DNA of 64,000 bases from an uncultured Collinsella sp. (GCA_958369225.1 CATXID010000001.1:434001-498000), one strand, 5' to 3'. Positions 34,666-44,780 are shown, counted from the stretch's first letter. Program-made: numbers and translations. Notes: generated by a model from the letters alone, not told the origin.

Positions 34666-37600
34666 ATGGCATTCGTCCATCTGCACAATCACACCGTTTT
34701 CTCCATGCTTGACGGCGCAACCCGTATCCAGGATATGGTTAACCGTGCCGTTGAGCTTGGCATGCCCGCCGTGGCCATTACCGACCACGGCTACATGTAC
34801 GGCGTACCCGACCTGGCGCTGGCCTGCGACGCCGTCAACCACAATACGCCCGAGTACAAAACTTGGAGCCACGACAAGGCCTTCTTGGAAAAGGACCGCC
34901 GCGACGAGCTGGTGGAGCCCGATCCCGAGGCAAACCCGCGCGAGCATGCCCAGTATGTGAAGGACATGGCCATGTGGGACGAGAAGGGCAACATCGACGA
35001 GCTCAAGCCGCCCCTGGTCATCAAACCCATCTTTGGCTGCGAGGTCTACTTTACGCCGGACGAGACGCTCGCCCGCGACCACAAGCCCGAGCTCTACCAC
35101 ATGATCCTTCTAGCCAAGGACCAGGAGGGCTACGTCAACCTGATGCAGACGGTTTCCGAGGCCGCCGTGCAGGGCTTTTACTACAAGCCGCGCGTGACGC
35201 TCGACAATCTGCGCCGCCATGCCAAGGGCATGATCTGCACGAGCGCCTGCATCGCGGGCATCATTCCCAAGTACATCGACCGCGGTGACATGGAGGGCGC
35301 CATCAAGTGGGCCGAGACCTTCCGCGACACCTTCGACCCCGGCGATTTTTACATCGAGATTCAGGAACACGGCATTACCACCGATAACGGCCTGACCGAC
35401 GAGCAGATGGACCGCACGCTCATCGACATTGCCAAACAGGTGGGCGTCAAGGTCATCGCCACCAACGACTTCCACTACCTGCGCCGCGAGGACGCCCCCG
35501 TGCAGGACGTCATCATGTGCATTGGCATGAACGCCAAGGTCGACGACCCCAACCGCATGCGCATGACCGGCTCGGAGTTTTACATGAAGACCGAGGAGGA
35601 GATGCGGGCGATGTTCCCGTATTGCCCCGAGGCCTGCGACAACACGCTCGAGATCGCCGGCAAGTGCTACGTAGAGCTGGATTGGGACTCCATCATCCTG
35701 CCGCGTTTCCCGCTGCTCGACCCCGGCGAGACGCACGAGAGCCAGTTCCGCCGCGAGTGCGAGAAGGGCCTGCGCCAGCACTATGGTGACGACTGGGCCA
35801 CGCGCGAGATCGGTGGCGTCAACATCAAAGAGCGCTTTGAGTACGAATACAAGGTCATCTGCGACAAGGGATTTGCCGCCTACTTCTTGATCGTTGCCGA
35901 GTACGTGCAATGGGCCAAGGACAACGGCATCGGCGTCGGCCCCGGCCGTGGTTCTGCCGCCGGCGCTATCGTCGCCTACGCCATGAACATCACCGCGTTC
36001 GACCCGCTCGAGAACGGCCTGATGTTCGAGAGGTTCCTGTCCCCGCAGCGTACCGAGATGCCCGATATCGATATGGACTTCGACGATGAGCGGCGCCTCG
36101 AGGTCGTGGAGCACGTTCGCCAGCTCTACGGTCCCGAGAAGGTCACCCACGTCATCACCTACTCGACCATTAAGGCCAAGCAGGCCATTAACGACGCCGC
36201 GCGCGTCCTAGACTACCCGGTCTACATGGGCCAGCGCCTGTCCAAGATGGTCTCGAGCGACCCCAAGGTCAAGCTCAAGCAGGTGCTCGACAAACAACCC
36301 GGCAAAGAAGATCTGTTTAACCCCGATTTTGCCGAGGCCTATAAAAAGGACGACGACGCCCGCCGCATCATCGACACGGCGCTCTCGATTGAGGGCCTCA
36401 CCCGTGGCGAGGGTGTGCACGCGTGCGCCGTTCTGATCTGCCGCGACCCCGTCAACGAGCACGTGCCCACCAAGCTCGATACTAAGGGCGGCGTCGAGAT
36501 TACCCAGTACGAGGGTCATACCGTTGCCGACATGGGCCTGCTCAAGATGGACTTCCTGGGCCTGCGTACGCTGACGGTTATCTCCAAGGCCAAAGCAAAC
36601 ATCAAGAAGAACTTCGGCATCGACATCAAAGAGGAAGAGATTCCCTTTGACGATTCCGAGATCTTTAAGCTCATGGGCTCCGGCCACACTGCCGGCGTCT
36701 TCCAGGTCGAGTCCGCCGGCATGACCGCCACGATCAAGAACATGAAGCCCACTGAGTACAAGCACGTCGTGGCATTGATCGCCCTGTACCGCCCGGGCCC
36801 GCTGGGCGCCGGCATGGTTTCGTCCTACATCAACCGTATGAACGGCAAGGAGCCGGCCGTCTCCTACGACGACCGTCTGGACGACATCCTGGGCGAAACC
36901 TACGGCACCATGGTCTACCAGGAGCAGGTTATGCTCATCTCCGTCGAGATGTGCGGCTTCTCCAAGGGCGAATCGGACTCGCGTATCCGTAAGCCCGTGG
37001 CTAAGAAGAAGATCAAGCTGCTCACGTCGACGGTGCTCCACTGGGAGGATGGCTCGGACGAGACCACCTACGACCACTGGATGAACGGCGCTATTAAGAA
37101 CAACTACACGCGCGAGGTCGCCCAGAAGATTTGGGATGATGTTCTCGAGTTCGCGTCCTACGCCTTCAACAAGTCGCACTCCGCCGGCTACGCCATCCTG
37201 GTTATGCAGACGGCATGGCTCAAGGCTCACTATCCACACGAGTACATGGCGGCCGTTCTGACGTCCTACACGGGCAAGACTGACAAGATCGTGCACTACG
37301 TCTCGGCATGCCGCCACGACGGCATCCCCGTGCTTTCGCCAGATGTCAACGAGTCCGGTACCGAGTTCACGGCTACCAAGGAGGGCGTGCGCTTTGGCCT
37401 GGCCGGCATCCGCGGCGTGGGTACCGGCGTGGCGCAGGCGATTATCGCCGAGCGCGAGGCGGGCGGTCCGTTTAAGACGCTGCACGACTTTGTCGAGCGC
37501 GTGGACTCGAGCCAGGCCAACCGCCGCGTGATCGAATCGCTGATCAAGGCAGGTGCCTTCGACTCCACGGGCTATCCGCGCCGCCAGATGATGCACTTTG

Positions 37601-38469
37601 TGGACAAGAACAACCCCGAGAACATCATCGACGCCGCGATAAAGCGCCAGAAGGACCGCGCGAGCGGCCAGACCTCGTTCTTCGACATGTTTGGTGATGT
37701 TGAGGGCTCGGGTTTCGAGGTCAGCGTGCCCGATCCGGACGGCCAGGAATGGGACCGCCACCTCAAGCTGAGCCAGGAAAAGGAGGTTCTGGGCATCTAT
37801 GTCTCGGACCACCCGCTGCGCCCGTTTGAGTATGCGCTCAGCAAAGCGCGCGACTTCTCGTTCTCGCAGATCGACACCGGCTACGAAGTTCAGAATCCTA
37901 CGGGCGGCACCATCAACCAGGAGATTCCCGAGGGTAAGGCGCTGTGGTGGGCCGGCATGGTCTCGAGCGTGTCCAAGCGCGTGACCAAAAACGGCGACCC
38001 CATGGGCATCGTGCAGCTCGAGGACATGGAAGGCGAGGCCACCGTCGTCGTGTTTCCCAAGACCTATAAAGAGGCCGAGGGATACCTGTACGGCGAGGTC
38101 GATCCCGAGACCGGTGCGCAGCTGTCCGACGCCTTTGTACGCATCAAGGGCAAGCTCGAGCGCTCGGACCGCGGCGACCAGATCATCGCGCAGGAGATCG
38201 TGCCGCTGGAGCTCAACGAGGAGAACAACAAGCCCAAGGTGTTTGAGGTCATGGTGCCCAACAGCCGCTTTAGCCAGGGCAATATGGCGCGCCTGGCCAC
38301 GGTGCTCACCACCAACCCGGGCGGCGACCGCGTGGAGATCTTTATCGAGCAGGTGGACGGGCGCGTGCTGCGCGCCGAGGTTCCTGCCAAGGTCAACGCG
38401 CGCTCGATTCCGCTGCTGGCCGAGGCCAAGGCCATCGTGGGTAACCAAGGCAGGGTGACGGTGATCTAG
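34666..38469 (+). CDS. dnaE: DNA polymerase III alpha subunit
   Basis: Replicative polymerase of 1267 aa. The PHP domain begins FVHLHNHTVFSMLDGATRI and includes AITDHGYMYGV. The polymerase core has GPGRGSAAGAIVAYAM and PDIDMDFDDERR with catalytic aspartates near residue 466, then YQEQVMLISVEM and AFNKSHSAGYAIL. The C-terminal OB-fold region (WWAGMVSSVSKRVTKNGDPMG) precedes the tail. It is of DnaE rather than PolC type: no exonuclease insertion. The following SNF2 gene starts 38 nt after the stop. Confidence 0.96.
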   Translation: MAFVHLHNHTVFSMLDGATRIQDMVNRAVELGMPAVAITDHGYMYGVPDLALACDAVNHNTPEYKTWSHDKAFLEKDRRDELVEPDPEANPREHAQYVKDMAMWDEKGNIDELKPPLVIKPIFGCEVYFTPDETLARDHKPELYHMILLAKDQEGYVNLMQTVSEAAVQGFYYKPRVTLDNLRRHAKGMICTSACIAGIIPKYIDRGDMEGAIKWAETFRDTFDPGDFYIEIQEHGITTDNGLTDEQMDRTLIDIAKQVGVKVIATNDFHYLRREDAPVQDVIMCIGMNAKVDDPNRMRMTGSEFYMKTEEEMRAMFPYCPEACDNTLEIAGKCYVELDWDSIILPRFPLLDPGETHESQFRRECEKGLRQHYGDDWATREIGGVNIKERFEYEYKVICDKGFAAYFLIVAEYVQWAKDNGIGVGPGRGSAAGAIVAYAMNITAFDPLENGLMFERFLSPQRTEMPDIDMDFDDERRLEVVEHVRQLYGPEKVTHVITYSTIKAKQAINDAARVLDYPVYMGQRLSKMVSSDPKVKLKQVLDKQPGKEDLFNPDFAEAYKKDDDARRIIDTALSIEGLTRGEGVHACAVLICRDPVNEHVPTKLDTKGGVEITQYEGHTVADMGLLKMDFLGLRTLTVISKAKANIKKNFGIDIKEEEIPFDDSEIFKLMGSGHTAGVFQVESAGMTATIKNMKPTEYKHVVALIALYRPGPLGAGMVSSYINRMNGKEPAVSYDDRLDDILGETYGTMVYQEQVMLISVEMCGFSKGESDSRIRKPVAKKKIKLLTSTVLHWEDGSDETTYDHWMNGAIKNNYTREVAQKIWDDVLEFASYAFNKSHSAGYAILVMQTAWLKAHYPHEYMAAVLTSYTGKTDKIVHYVSACRHDGIPVLSPDVNESGTEFTATKEGVRFGLAGIRGVGTGVAQAIIAEREAGGPFKTLHDFVERVDSSQANRRVIESLIKAGAFDSTGYPRRQMMHFVDKNNPENIIDAAIKRQKDRASGQTSFFDMFGDVEGSGFEVSVPDPDGQEWDRHLKLSQEKEVLGIYVSDHPLRPFEYALSKARDFSFSQIDTGYEVQNPTGGTINQEIPEGKALWWAGMVSSVSKRVTKNGDPMGIVQLEDMEGEATVVVFPKTYKEAEGYLYGEVDPETGAQLSDAFVRIKGKLERSDRGDQIIAQEIVPLELNEENNKPKVFEVMVPNSRFSQGNMARLATVLTTNPGGDRVEIFIEQVDGRVLRAEVPAKVNARSIPLLAEAKAIVGNQGRVTVI

Positions 38470-38507
38470 GGACGGCGTTGCTGGTCCGCGCGAGATTGGA
38501 GGAAGTG

Positions 38508-41500
38508 ATGGCGCAGGGGACGTTTGTGCAGGCGCTCCGGAAAGAGGCGGCGCTGAGCGGCACCTTTATGAAGGGCCGCTCGCTCATGCTCAACGGCGCC
38601 GTGCTGTCGATCGAGGACAGCGGCTCGCGCTTCTCCAAGAACGTGACGGTTGAGGGCTCAGTGCGCGGCTCGCGCGGTGACCTGTACAAGACGCACGTGG
38701 CGCTCGACATGGACGAGCACGAGGTGATCGACTACGACTGCGATTGCCCCGCTGCCTATCGCTACCCCGGCATGTGCAAGCACGCCATCGCCACGGCGCT
38801 AGCGTACCTGGACGCCAGCGGCATTGAGCCTGTTGAGGGGCTGCGCACGCCGGTCCGCACGTTTACGGCGGCGCCCAAGCAAGCCGCGCGTCCTGCGTCT
38901 GCCGCACCGGCGGTCAACCCTAACTTTCCCTTCCCGGCGCCAGTTCCCACGAGCCCGAGCCTCATGAAGGTGCTCTCCGATCTTTCGGACGCGCGCATGG
39001 ATGAGTTGGCGGGCATGCGCCGCAAGCTCGCCGGCACTGTCGACCCCGATGCCCCCAAGGCGGTGTTGGAGTCCTCGCTGGTGCCGTACTACAATCCGCT
39101 GTTTGCCGACCGCTTTAGCTGGGCGCTCGAGCTTCGCATCCGCTGCGGCTCGGTGTCCTACGTGGTCAAGGACATCGACGGCATGGCCGCCGCCTACGTG
39201 CGCGGCGGCACGTTCTCGTACGGCAAGAAACTCACGTTTGTCCATGCGCCCGAGGCCTTCGACGAGGTTTCGGTGCGCCTGCTCGACCTTGTTGTGGCAA
39301 CGGTTGTGTATCTGAGCGACATCACGAGTTCGCGTTCGGCGTCGTACGATTTTGCACGCAGCGGCTTTGTCGCCGAGCGCCAGTTGCCGCTGTCCGAGCA
39401 TGACATCGTATACATGCTGGACTTGCTGCGTGGCCGGACCATTTCCTTTGAGCCCGCCTGGTCGCGGGGAACGACGACGCATCGTTCCTACGAGGTTGCG
39501 GTTGAGTTGTCGCCGGTGGGGGTGGACGAGGTCTCGGCAAAACAACCGCCGCTCCTTGCCGCCAAGATCGCGCCGGCGGCCGGTGGCAGCTACGACCTGC
39601 GCCTGCCCGCCGATATGTACTGCTTTGCCTCGGGCGACGTTGCCTATCTGGTCGACACGCACCGCGCGCGCCGCGCCGATGCGGCGTTTGCTCAGCATGC
39701 GGCGCCGTTCCTATCGCGCTTGCTGCCCTGTCGCACGCCGGTCCATATCGCCGCCGAACAGGTGGGCGAATTCTGCCGCATGGCGCTGCCCGTGCTGCGC
39801 GAATACACTGACCTCACCGCTCCCGCCGTGCTCGACACCGTGGCGCCCGAGCCGAGCTTTGCCATGGCAATCGGTGTCGACGATGGGCTTGTGACCTGCA
39901 AGATTACGGTTGCCTACGGTGACTGGTCGGCAGATCTCTTTGGCCTGGGCGCTCCGGGCAGCCCCTTCGAAGAACAGCGCCCTGGTGTGCCGCCGCGCGA
40001 CGAGATAGCAGAGTTTCGCGTTATGGACACGGCGGCCCTGTACTTCGATTTCCACGAGGGCGGCCTAGCGTTTGAGGAACGCGATGACGAGAGCCTGTTC
40101 CACTTGCTGACCGAGGGCCTGTCCGCCCTGTCCGAGCTGGGCGAGGTCATGCTCAGCGACCGCCTGCGCCAGGTCTCGGTTCGCCCTGCGCCCAAGCTTT
40201 CGGTGCGTGCCACCGTCAAGAGCAACCTGCTCGATGTCGAACTGGGCGCGAGCGGTCTTTCGGCGGCAGACCTTGCCATCTACCTCGACTCCTACAAGCG
40301 CCACCAGACGTTTGCGCGTCTCACGTCGGGCGACATCATTCGCCTGGACGAGGGTGCCCGCGCCGCGTTTGGTCTTGCCGAGGACCTGGGCGTCGATGCC
40401 GTCGACCTGCTCGACGGCGTGTCGCTTCCCGCGTCGAGTACCCTGTTCGTCGACAGCATGCTCGCGCGCACGCCTGTGCTCGAGGCCGATCGCGACGCTG
40501 CGTTCCGCCGTACCGTCGAGCGCCTGGACACGCTCGGCAAGATGGACTTTACGGTGCCGGCATCTCTCAAGGCCACACTACGTGGCTACCAGGTCGACGG
40601 CTATCAGTGGCTCGGCTCGCTTGAGCACCTGGGCCTCGGCGGCATCTTGGCCGACGATATGGGCCTGGGCAAAACGTTGCAGATGATCGCACATATCCTG
40701 GCGCGCGTGGAAGCGGGGGACACTAAGCCCACGCTTGTGGTGTGCCCTGCGTCGCTCGTGTACAACTGGACTGCCGAGCTGGAGCGCTTTGCGCCTTCGC
40801 TCGACGTGTGCGCCATCGTGGGTGCCAAGGCACAGCGCCGCGTGCAGATAGCCGGCGTGGCCGAGCATAACGTGGTCGTGACGTCATATGACCTCATGCG
40901 CCGCGATATCGACGAGTATGCCGAGCAGGACTTTGCCCGCGTTGTGCTCGACGAGGCCCAGTACATTAAAAACCCGCTCACGCAGGTAGCGCGCGCCGCC
41001 AAGCGCCTGCCAGCCGGTGTGCGCTTTGCCCTGACGGGCACGCCCATCGAAAACCGCCTGTCCGAGCTCTGGAGCATCTTTGACTTTTTGATGCCGGGCC
41101 TTTTGGGGACGCGCGAGTCGTTTGCCAAGCGCTTCGAAAGCCCGGTCGAGCACGCCGAGGGCGATAGCGCCGCTCGCCTGCAGGCGCTCGTGTCGCCGTT
41201 TGTGCTGCGCCGTGTCAAGGAAGACGTGGTTGCTGACCTGCCCGAGAAGATCGAGGACACCGTCATGGCGCAGCTCACCGGCGAGCAGCGCAAGCTCTAC
41301 CTGGCCAACCAAGACCGCATCGCCCAGCAGGTGCAGCACCGCGAGGCATCCGAGTTTAAGAAAGACAAGCTCAAGGTGCTCGCCGAGCTCACCAAGCTGC
41401 GCCAGATCTGCTGCGACCCGCATCTACACTACGAGGACTACAAGGCGGGGAGCGCCAAGCTCGACGCTTGCATGGAGCTCGTGCACGGTGCGCTCGACGG

Positions 41501-41972
41501 CGGGCATCGCATCCTGTTGTTCAGCCAGTTTACGGGCATGCTCGACATCATCGGCAAGCGCCTGGCCAAGGAGGACATCGGCTTTCTTAAGCTCACGGGC
41601 GCTTCGTCCAAGGAGAGCCGCGCCAAGATGGTCGCGCAGTTCCAGGAGGGCGAGGTTCCGGTGTTTCTGATCTCGCTCAAGGCGGGCGGCGTGGGCCTCA
41701 ACCTGACGGCGGCCGACGTGGTCATTCACTACGACCCGTGGTGGAACGTGGCCGCGCAGGACCAGGCGACCGACCGCGCGCACCGTATTGGCCAGCAACA
41801 TACCGTGACCGTGTACAAGCTCATCGCCAAGGACACGATCGAGGAGCGCATCATGCAGATGCAGGAGTCCAAGCGCGATCTGGTCAACAGCGTGCTCGGC
41901 GGCGACGGCATCTCCTCGGCGCTGTTTACCCGCGAGGATGTTCTGGCACTGCTCGGCGGCGACGGGCGCTAA
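38508..41972 (+). CDS. SWIM zinc-finger SNF2-family DNA helicase/translocase
   Basis: 1154-aa SNF2 ATPase. The N-terminal SWIM finger has Cys/His ligands in YDCDCPAAYRYPGMCKHA. Motifs: GILADDMGLGKTLQMIAH (I), VLDEAQYIKN (II), ALTGTPIENRL (III), LLFSQFTGMLDIIGKRL (IV), AGGVGLNLTAADVVIHYDPWWN (V) and QATDRAHRIGQ (VI). Bacterial members relate to RapA and to SWI/SNF translocases; the role is unknown, perhaps in DNA repair or in clearing RNA polymerase. The ATG at 38508 follows TTGGAGGA. Probably in the same transcript as dnaE. Confidence 0.93.
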   Translation: MAQGTFVQALRKEAALSGTFMKGRSLMLNGAVLSIEDSGSRFSKNVTVEGSVRGSRGDLYKTHVALDMDEHEVIDYDCDCPAAYRYPGMCKHAIATALAYLDASGIEPVEGLRTPVRTFTAAPKQAARPASAAPAVNPNFPFPAPVPTSPSLMKVLSDLSDARMDELAGMRRKLAGTVDPDAPKAVLESSLVPYYNPLFADRFSWALELRIRCGSVSYVVKDIDGMAAAYVRGGTFSYGKKLTFVHAPEAFDEVSVRLLDLVVATVVYLSDITSSRSASYDFARSGFVAERQLPLSEHDIVYMLDLLRGRTISFEPAWSRGTTTHRSYEVAVELSPVGVDEVSAKQPPLLAAKIAPAAGGSYDLRLPADMYCFASGDVAYLVDTHRARRADAAFAQHAAPFLSRLLPCRTPVHIAAEQVGEFCRMALPVLREYTDLTAPAVLDTVAPEPSFAMAIGVDDGLVTCKITVAYGDWSADLFGLGAPGSPFEEQRPGVPPRDEIAEFRVMDTAALYFDFHEGGLAFEERDDESLFHLLTEGLSALSELGEVMLSDRLRQVSVRPAPKLSVRATVKSNLLDVELGASGLSAADLAIYLDSYKRHQTFARLTSGDIIRLDEGARAAFGLAEDLGVDAVDLLDGVSLPASSTLFVDSMLARTPVLEADRDAAFRRTVERLDTLGKMDFTVPASLKATLRGYQVDGYQWLGSLEHLGLGGILADDMGLGKTLQMIAHILARVEAGDTKPTLVVCPASLVYNWTAELERFAPSLDVCAIVGAKAQRRVQIAGVAEHNVVVTSYDLMRRDIDEYAEQDFARVVLDEAQYIKNPLTQVARAAKRLPAGVRFALTGTPIENRLSELWSIFDFLMPGLLGTRESFAKRFESPVEHAEGDSAARLQALVSPFVLRRVKEDVVADLPEKIEDTVMAQLTGEQRKLYLANQDRIAQQVQHREASEFKKDKLKVLAELTKLRQICCDPHLHYEDYKAGSAKLDACMELVHGALDGGHRILLFSQFTGMLDIIGKRLAKEDIGFLKLTGASSKESRAKMVAQFQEGEVPVFLISLKAGGVGLNLTAADVVIHYDPWWNVAAQDQATDRAHRIGQQHTVTVYKLIAKDTIEERIMQMQESKRDLVNSVLGGDGISSALFTREDVLALLGGDGR

Positions 41973-42073
41973 CCTCGCTCGTTATGTGTTCATTTGCCAT
42001 GCCGTGGATGGTTCGCCTGCCTTTGGGCATAAGAACCATCGAGAACATCGGCACATCAGCAAAGGAGAACATC

Positions 42074-42436
42074 ATGGCGAAATTCTTTAAGGACCCCGAC
42101 GGCAAGTTCATTGCTGCCCTTGGCAACGACGTTGCAACCCCCGCCGGTTGCACGGAGCTGACCGCGAACACCGAGGACGCGGCGCACGAGAAGCACGTGC
42201 CGGTCGTCGAGAGTGAGCGCGACGGTCATGTGATCCGTGCGCGCGTGGGCTCGGTCGAGCATCCTATGGTGCCCGAGCACTACATCGAGTGGATCGCCCT
42301 TGAGGCCGAGGGCCGTCTGGAGGTCCATTACCTCCAGCCCGGCATGAAGCCCGCGACGTTTTTTGCCGGCGGTTCCAAGACCGGTACCGTTTATGCCTAT
42401 TGCAACCTGCACGGGCTGTGGTCCGCGACGTTCTAG
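42074..42436 (+). CDS. Superoxide reductase, desulfoferrodoxin family lacking the desulforedoxin cysteines
   Basis: 120-aa enzyme that reduces superoxide to peroxide with a mononuclear iron. The catalytic domain is intact: EKHVPVVE (Glu, His), EHPMVPEHYIEWI (two His) and YCNLHGLW (Cys and His ligands). The first 35 residues align with the N-terminal desulforedoxin domain, but only one cysteine (AGCTEL) is left, so the second iron centre cannot form. This is the one-iron class. AAAGGAG precedes the ATG. It supports an anaerobic lifestyle. Confidence 0.92.
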   Translation: MAKFFKDPDGKFIAALGNDVATPAGCTELTANTEDAAHEKHVPVVESERDGHVIRARVGSVEHPMVPEHYIEWIALEAEGRLEVHYLQPGMKPATFFAGGSKTGTVYAYCNLHGLWSATF

Positions 42437-42482
42437 GAGCGCGCCCCCGCTCGGGGTATCATAGCTAGCATATGCACATGCG

Positions 42483-42515
42483 AGCGCCGACTGCATCATG
42501 CGGCCGGCGCTTTTA
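42483..42515 (+). terminator. Terminator after the superoxide reductase gene
   Basis: AGCGCCG and CGGCGCT pair around a 15-nt loop, followed by TTTTA. Confidence 0.75.
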
Positions 42516-42553
42516 CTACGACAGCGATGGTTTACGACGGAAAGGGCTGAGCC

Positions 42554-44539
42554 ATGAAGCTCGCACTTGCACAGATCGATATGCGCCTGGGTGATATTGA
42601 GGGTATCTGCGGTCGCATCGAGGACCAGGCGCGCCTGGCCCACGAGCGCGGTGCGCGCGTGCTGTGCGTGCCGGCTCCGCTCTTTATGGGCGCTCTGCCC
42701 GGCGGCCTGGTGGGCGCTGCCGACTTTGAGCACGACATGCTTGCCGGCTTGACCGGCGTCGCCGAGCGTATCCAAGAACTTGATATGATCTGCATCGTGC
42801 CCGCGGCGGTTTCGTTTGAGGGCCAGCCCCTGCTCGACTACATGATGCTCAAGGACGGCCATGTGGTGCCGGCCCGTTCGAGCATTGCCCTGCAGCGCGG
42901 TGGGACCGGCGATGCCCGTTGGGCGCCGCCGGTGTTTGACGTGGACGGCGTGCGTATCGCCGTGATCTTCGACCTGGACCGCGAGCTCGAGATGTTGCCG
43001 ACCGGCGTCGACCTCATCGCCTATTTTCAGTTCAACGCGTTTGATATGACCGACCGCGAGACGGCCGCCATTGCCGCCGTTCGCAGCGGTGCCTACCGCA
43101 AGATCGCGTCCAAGCGCAGCGTATGGTTTGCCTGCATGGCACCGGTCGGTGCCTATGACGAGTCGGTGTATACCGGCGGATCGTTTGTGCTCGACGATTG
43201 CGGGCGCGTGGTGGCCCAGGCGCCGTGCTTTGAGGAGAGCCTGCTGGTTCAGGAGATTCAGCGCGGCGTAATGCTCGATGCTCTGGAGGACCACGAGCTG
43301 CCCGAGTTTCGTTCCGAGGAGTGGTTGTGGCAGGCGCTGGTGCTCGCTGTGCGCGACAACGCCCGTGCCCATGGCACGTCGCGCGCCGTGGTGGCGCTCG
43401 AGGGCGATCTGCCGTCGTCTTTGCTTGCGGCGCTGGCTGTCGATGCATTGGGCTCGCGCAACGTGATCGGCCTGGTGTTGGACCGCAACCGCATCTTTAC
43501 GCCGGCGCAGGAAGAGGCCGAGGCTGCCCGTTGCGCCGCCGTTCGCGCGATTGCCGAGCGTCTGCATATTCGCACGGTTGAGCGCGATGCGCCGGATGCG
43601 GCGCGCGTGCTCGACCGTGATGTGTCGGCAGGCGATGCCGAGCGCCTGCGTTCGCGTACGCTGGGCCTCATGTTGGAGGACACGGCGCTCGAACTGGGCG
43701 CGATGGCTCTGAGCCCGCTTTCCAAGACCGAGTACGCGTTGGCGGCACCCGCGCTTTGCGGTGGCTACCAGGGCGATTATGCGCCCTTTGGTGACGTATA
43801 CCTGTCGACGCTCGAGTTTGTGGCGCGCGTGCGCAACCGTACGTCTGCCGTGGTGCCGCAGGAACTCGTGACGCTCAACGCGGTGGAGGATTGCATGGAG
43901 CGCGTGCTGGCGCGGGCGCTCTCGACGCTCGACGGTCCGGTCGACATGCTCGACCGCGCGGCGCAGCTGCTCGGCGGGCTTGAGCCGGGCGAGGTCGATG
44001 GCACGCTCGAGGCGCACGTGGACCGCAGCCGACCCTTCGACGACATCCCGATGGCCGCCGGCAAGCCCGAGGCTTGCTCGCTGCTGCTGATGCTCGTGCG
44101 TCAGGGCGAGGCCGCCCGCCGCATGCTGCCGACGGCGCCGATTGTCTCGGCCCGTTCGTTTGTCGAGCGCGCCTGGCCGTATATGCTCGCGTGGTCCGAC
44201 CTGGGGCTGGGCGGTAAAGAGCGCATGACGGTCGATTCGTTGGCGCGCGCCGAGGTGCGTCGTTTTGACGACGACGATACGAGTGACCGTATGCGTGGTG
44301 AGATGATGGGCATTTTGGGCGAGCTGTTGGGTATTTCGCCCGAGCAGATGGAGGAGCTGCGCTCCGAGGATGGCCAGCGTCGCCTACATGAGGGTATGAA
44401 GAAGTTTGAGGGTGAGGTCCAGGACGCCATCGATAAGATGATGGGCGGCCAGGGTGGCCCGCAGGGTGGGCCCCAGGGCACGCCGATGCCGCATCCGCCG
44501 GTGGATCCGAGGCAGTTTCCATTCTTCTCGCAGAACTAG
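42554..44539 (+). CDS. Degenerate NadE-like protein (nitrilase plus NAD synthetase folds, active-site motifs lost)
   Basis: 661-aa protein with the layout of glutamine-dependent NAD+ synthetase: nitrilase-like domain (MKLALAQIDMRLGDIEG) to about residue 260, then a synthetase-like domain. Expected active-site motifs are replaced. The nitrilase Glu region reads CVPAPLFMGA instead of FPEL, and the Cys region reads AVIFDLDREL instead of a CED motif. The ATP loop SGGIDS is EGDLPS at residue 283. The later NKxE region survives as SPLSKTEYAL near 390. A C-terminal extension ends in GGPQGGPQG repeats. It is probably not an active NAD synthetase. Real function unknown. Single gene between terminator and ruvCAB. 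Confidence 0.75.
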   Translation: MKLALAQIDMRLGDIEGICGRIEDQARLAHERGARVLCVPAPLFMGALPGGLVGAADFEHDMLAGLTGVAERIQELDMICIVPAAVSFEGQPLLDYMMLKDGHVVPARSSIALQRGGTGDARWAPPVFDVDGVRIAVIFDLDRELEMLPTGVDLIAYFQFNAFDMTDRETAAIAAVRSGAYRKIASKRSVWFACMAPVGAYDESVYTGGSFVLDDCGRVVAQAPCFEESLLVQEIQRGVMLDALEDHELPEFRSEEWLWQALVLAVRDNARAHGTSRAVVALEGDLPSSLLAALAVDALGSRNVIGLVLDRNRIFTPAQEEAEAARCAAVRAIAERLHIRTVERDAPDAARVLDRDVSAGDAERLRSRTLGLMLEDTALELGAMALSPLSKTEYALAAPALCGGYQGDYAPFGDVYLSTLEFVARVRNRTSAVVPQELVTLNAVEDCMERVLARALSTLDGPVDMLDRAAQLLGGLEPGEVDGTLEAHVDRSRPFDDIPMAAGKPEACSLLLMLVRQGEAARRMLPTAPIVSARSFVERAWPYMLAWSDLGLGGKERMTVDSLARAEVRRFDDDDTSDRMRGEMMGILGELLGISPEQMEELRSEDGQRRLHEGMKKFEGEVQDAIDKMMGGQGGPQGGPQGTPMPHPPVDPRQFPFFSQN

Positions 44540-44547
44540 GCCGCTGC

Positions 44548-44645
44548 GCGCCCGCCAGAGCGGCAATCTGCCTTTCAATCGTCGGGCATGACCGCCAGGT
44601 CAATGCCCTCCTCTTTCAAGGCACCTTGCTCGCTCTGGCGGGCGC
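44548..44645. repeat. Nested double-hairpin element between the NadE-like gene and ruvC
   Basis: GCGCCCGCCAGAGCG (44548-44562) and CGCTCTGGCGGGCGC (44631-44645) form a perfect 15-bp outer stem. Inside, GGGCATGACC (about 44584-44593) pairs with GGTCAATGCCC (about 44598-44608) with one bulged A. It begins 9 nt after the upstream stop codon. It could be the terminator of that gene, a mobile palindrome or a small structured RNA. Confidence 0.65.
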
Positions 44646-44780
44646 TCGCTTGCGTATGCTCAACCTGCATTTAATCTCGGCTGACTTATGGGGCTGGCGT
44701 TGTGTTATTCTAGAACAGACGTTCGTGAATAGTGCGCGGGGCGTTGCCTTGCGCTGCGCTTGTGGCGAGGGGAGGTTGGC

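Noticed and set aside
36208..38448. Minus-strand open frame of 746 codons opposite dnaE
   Set aside because: Shadow of dnaE; no RBS, no recognisable domains.
41738..42073. Long N-terminal extension of the superoxide reductase frame
   Set aside because: It overlaps the SNF2 gene; the ATG at 42074 has a clear RBS and matches the family N-terminus.
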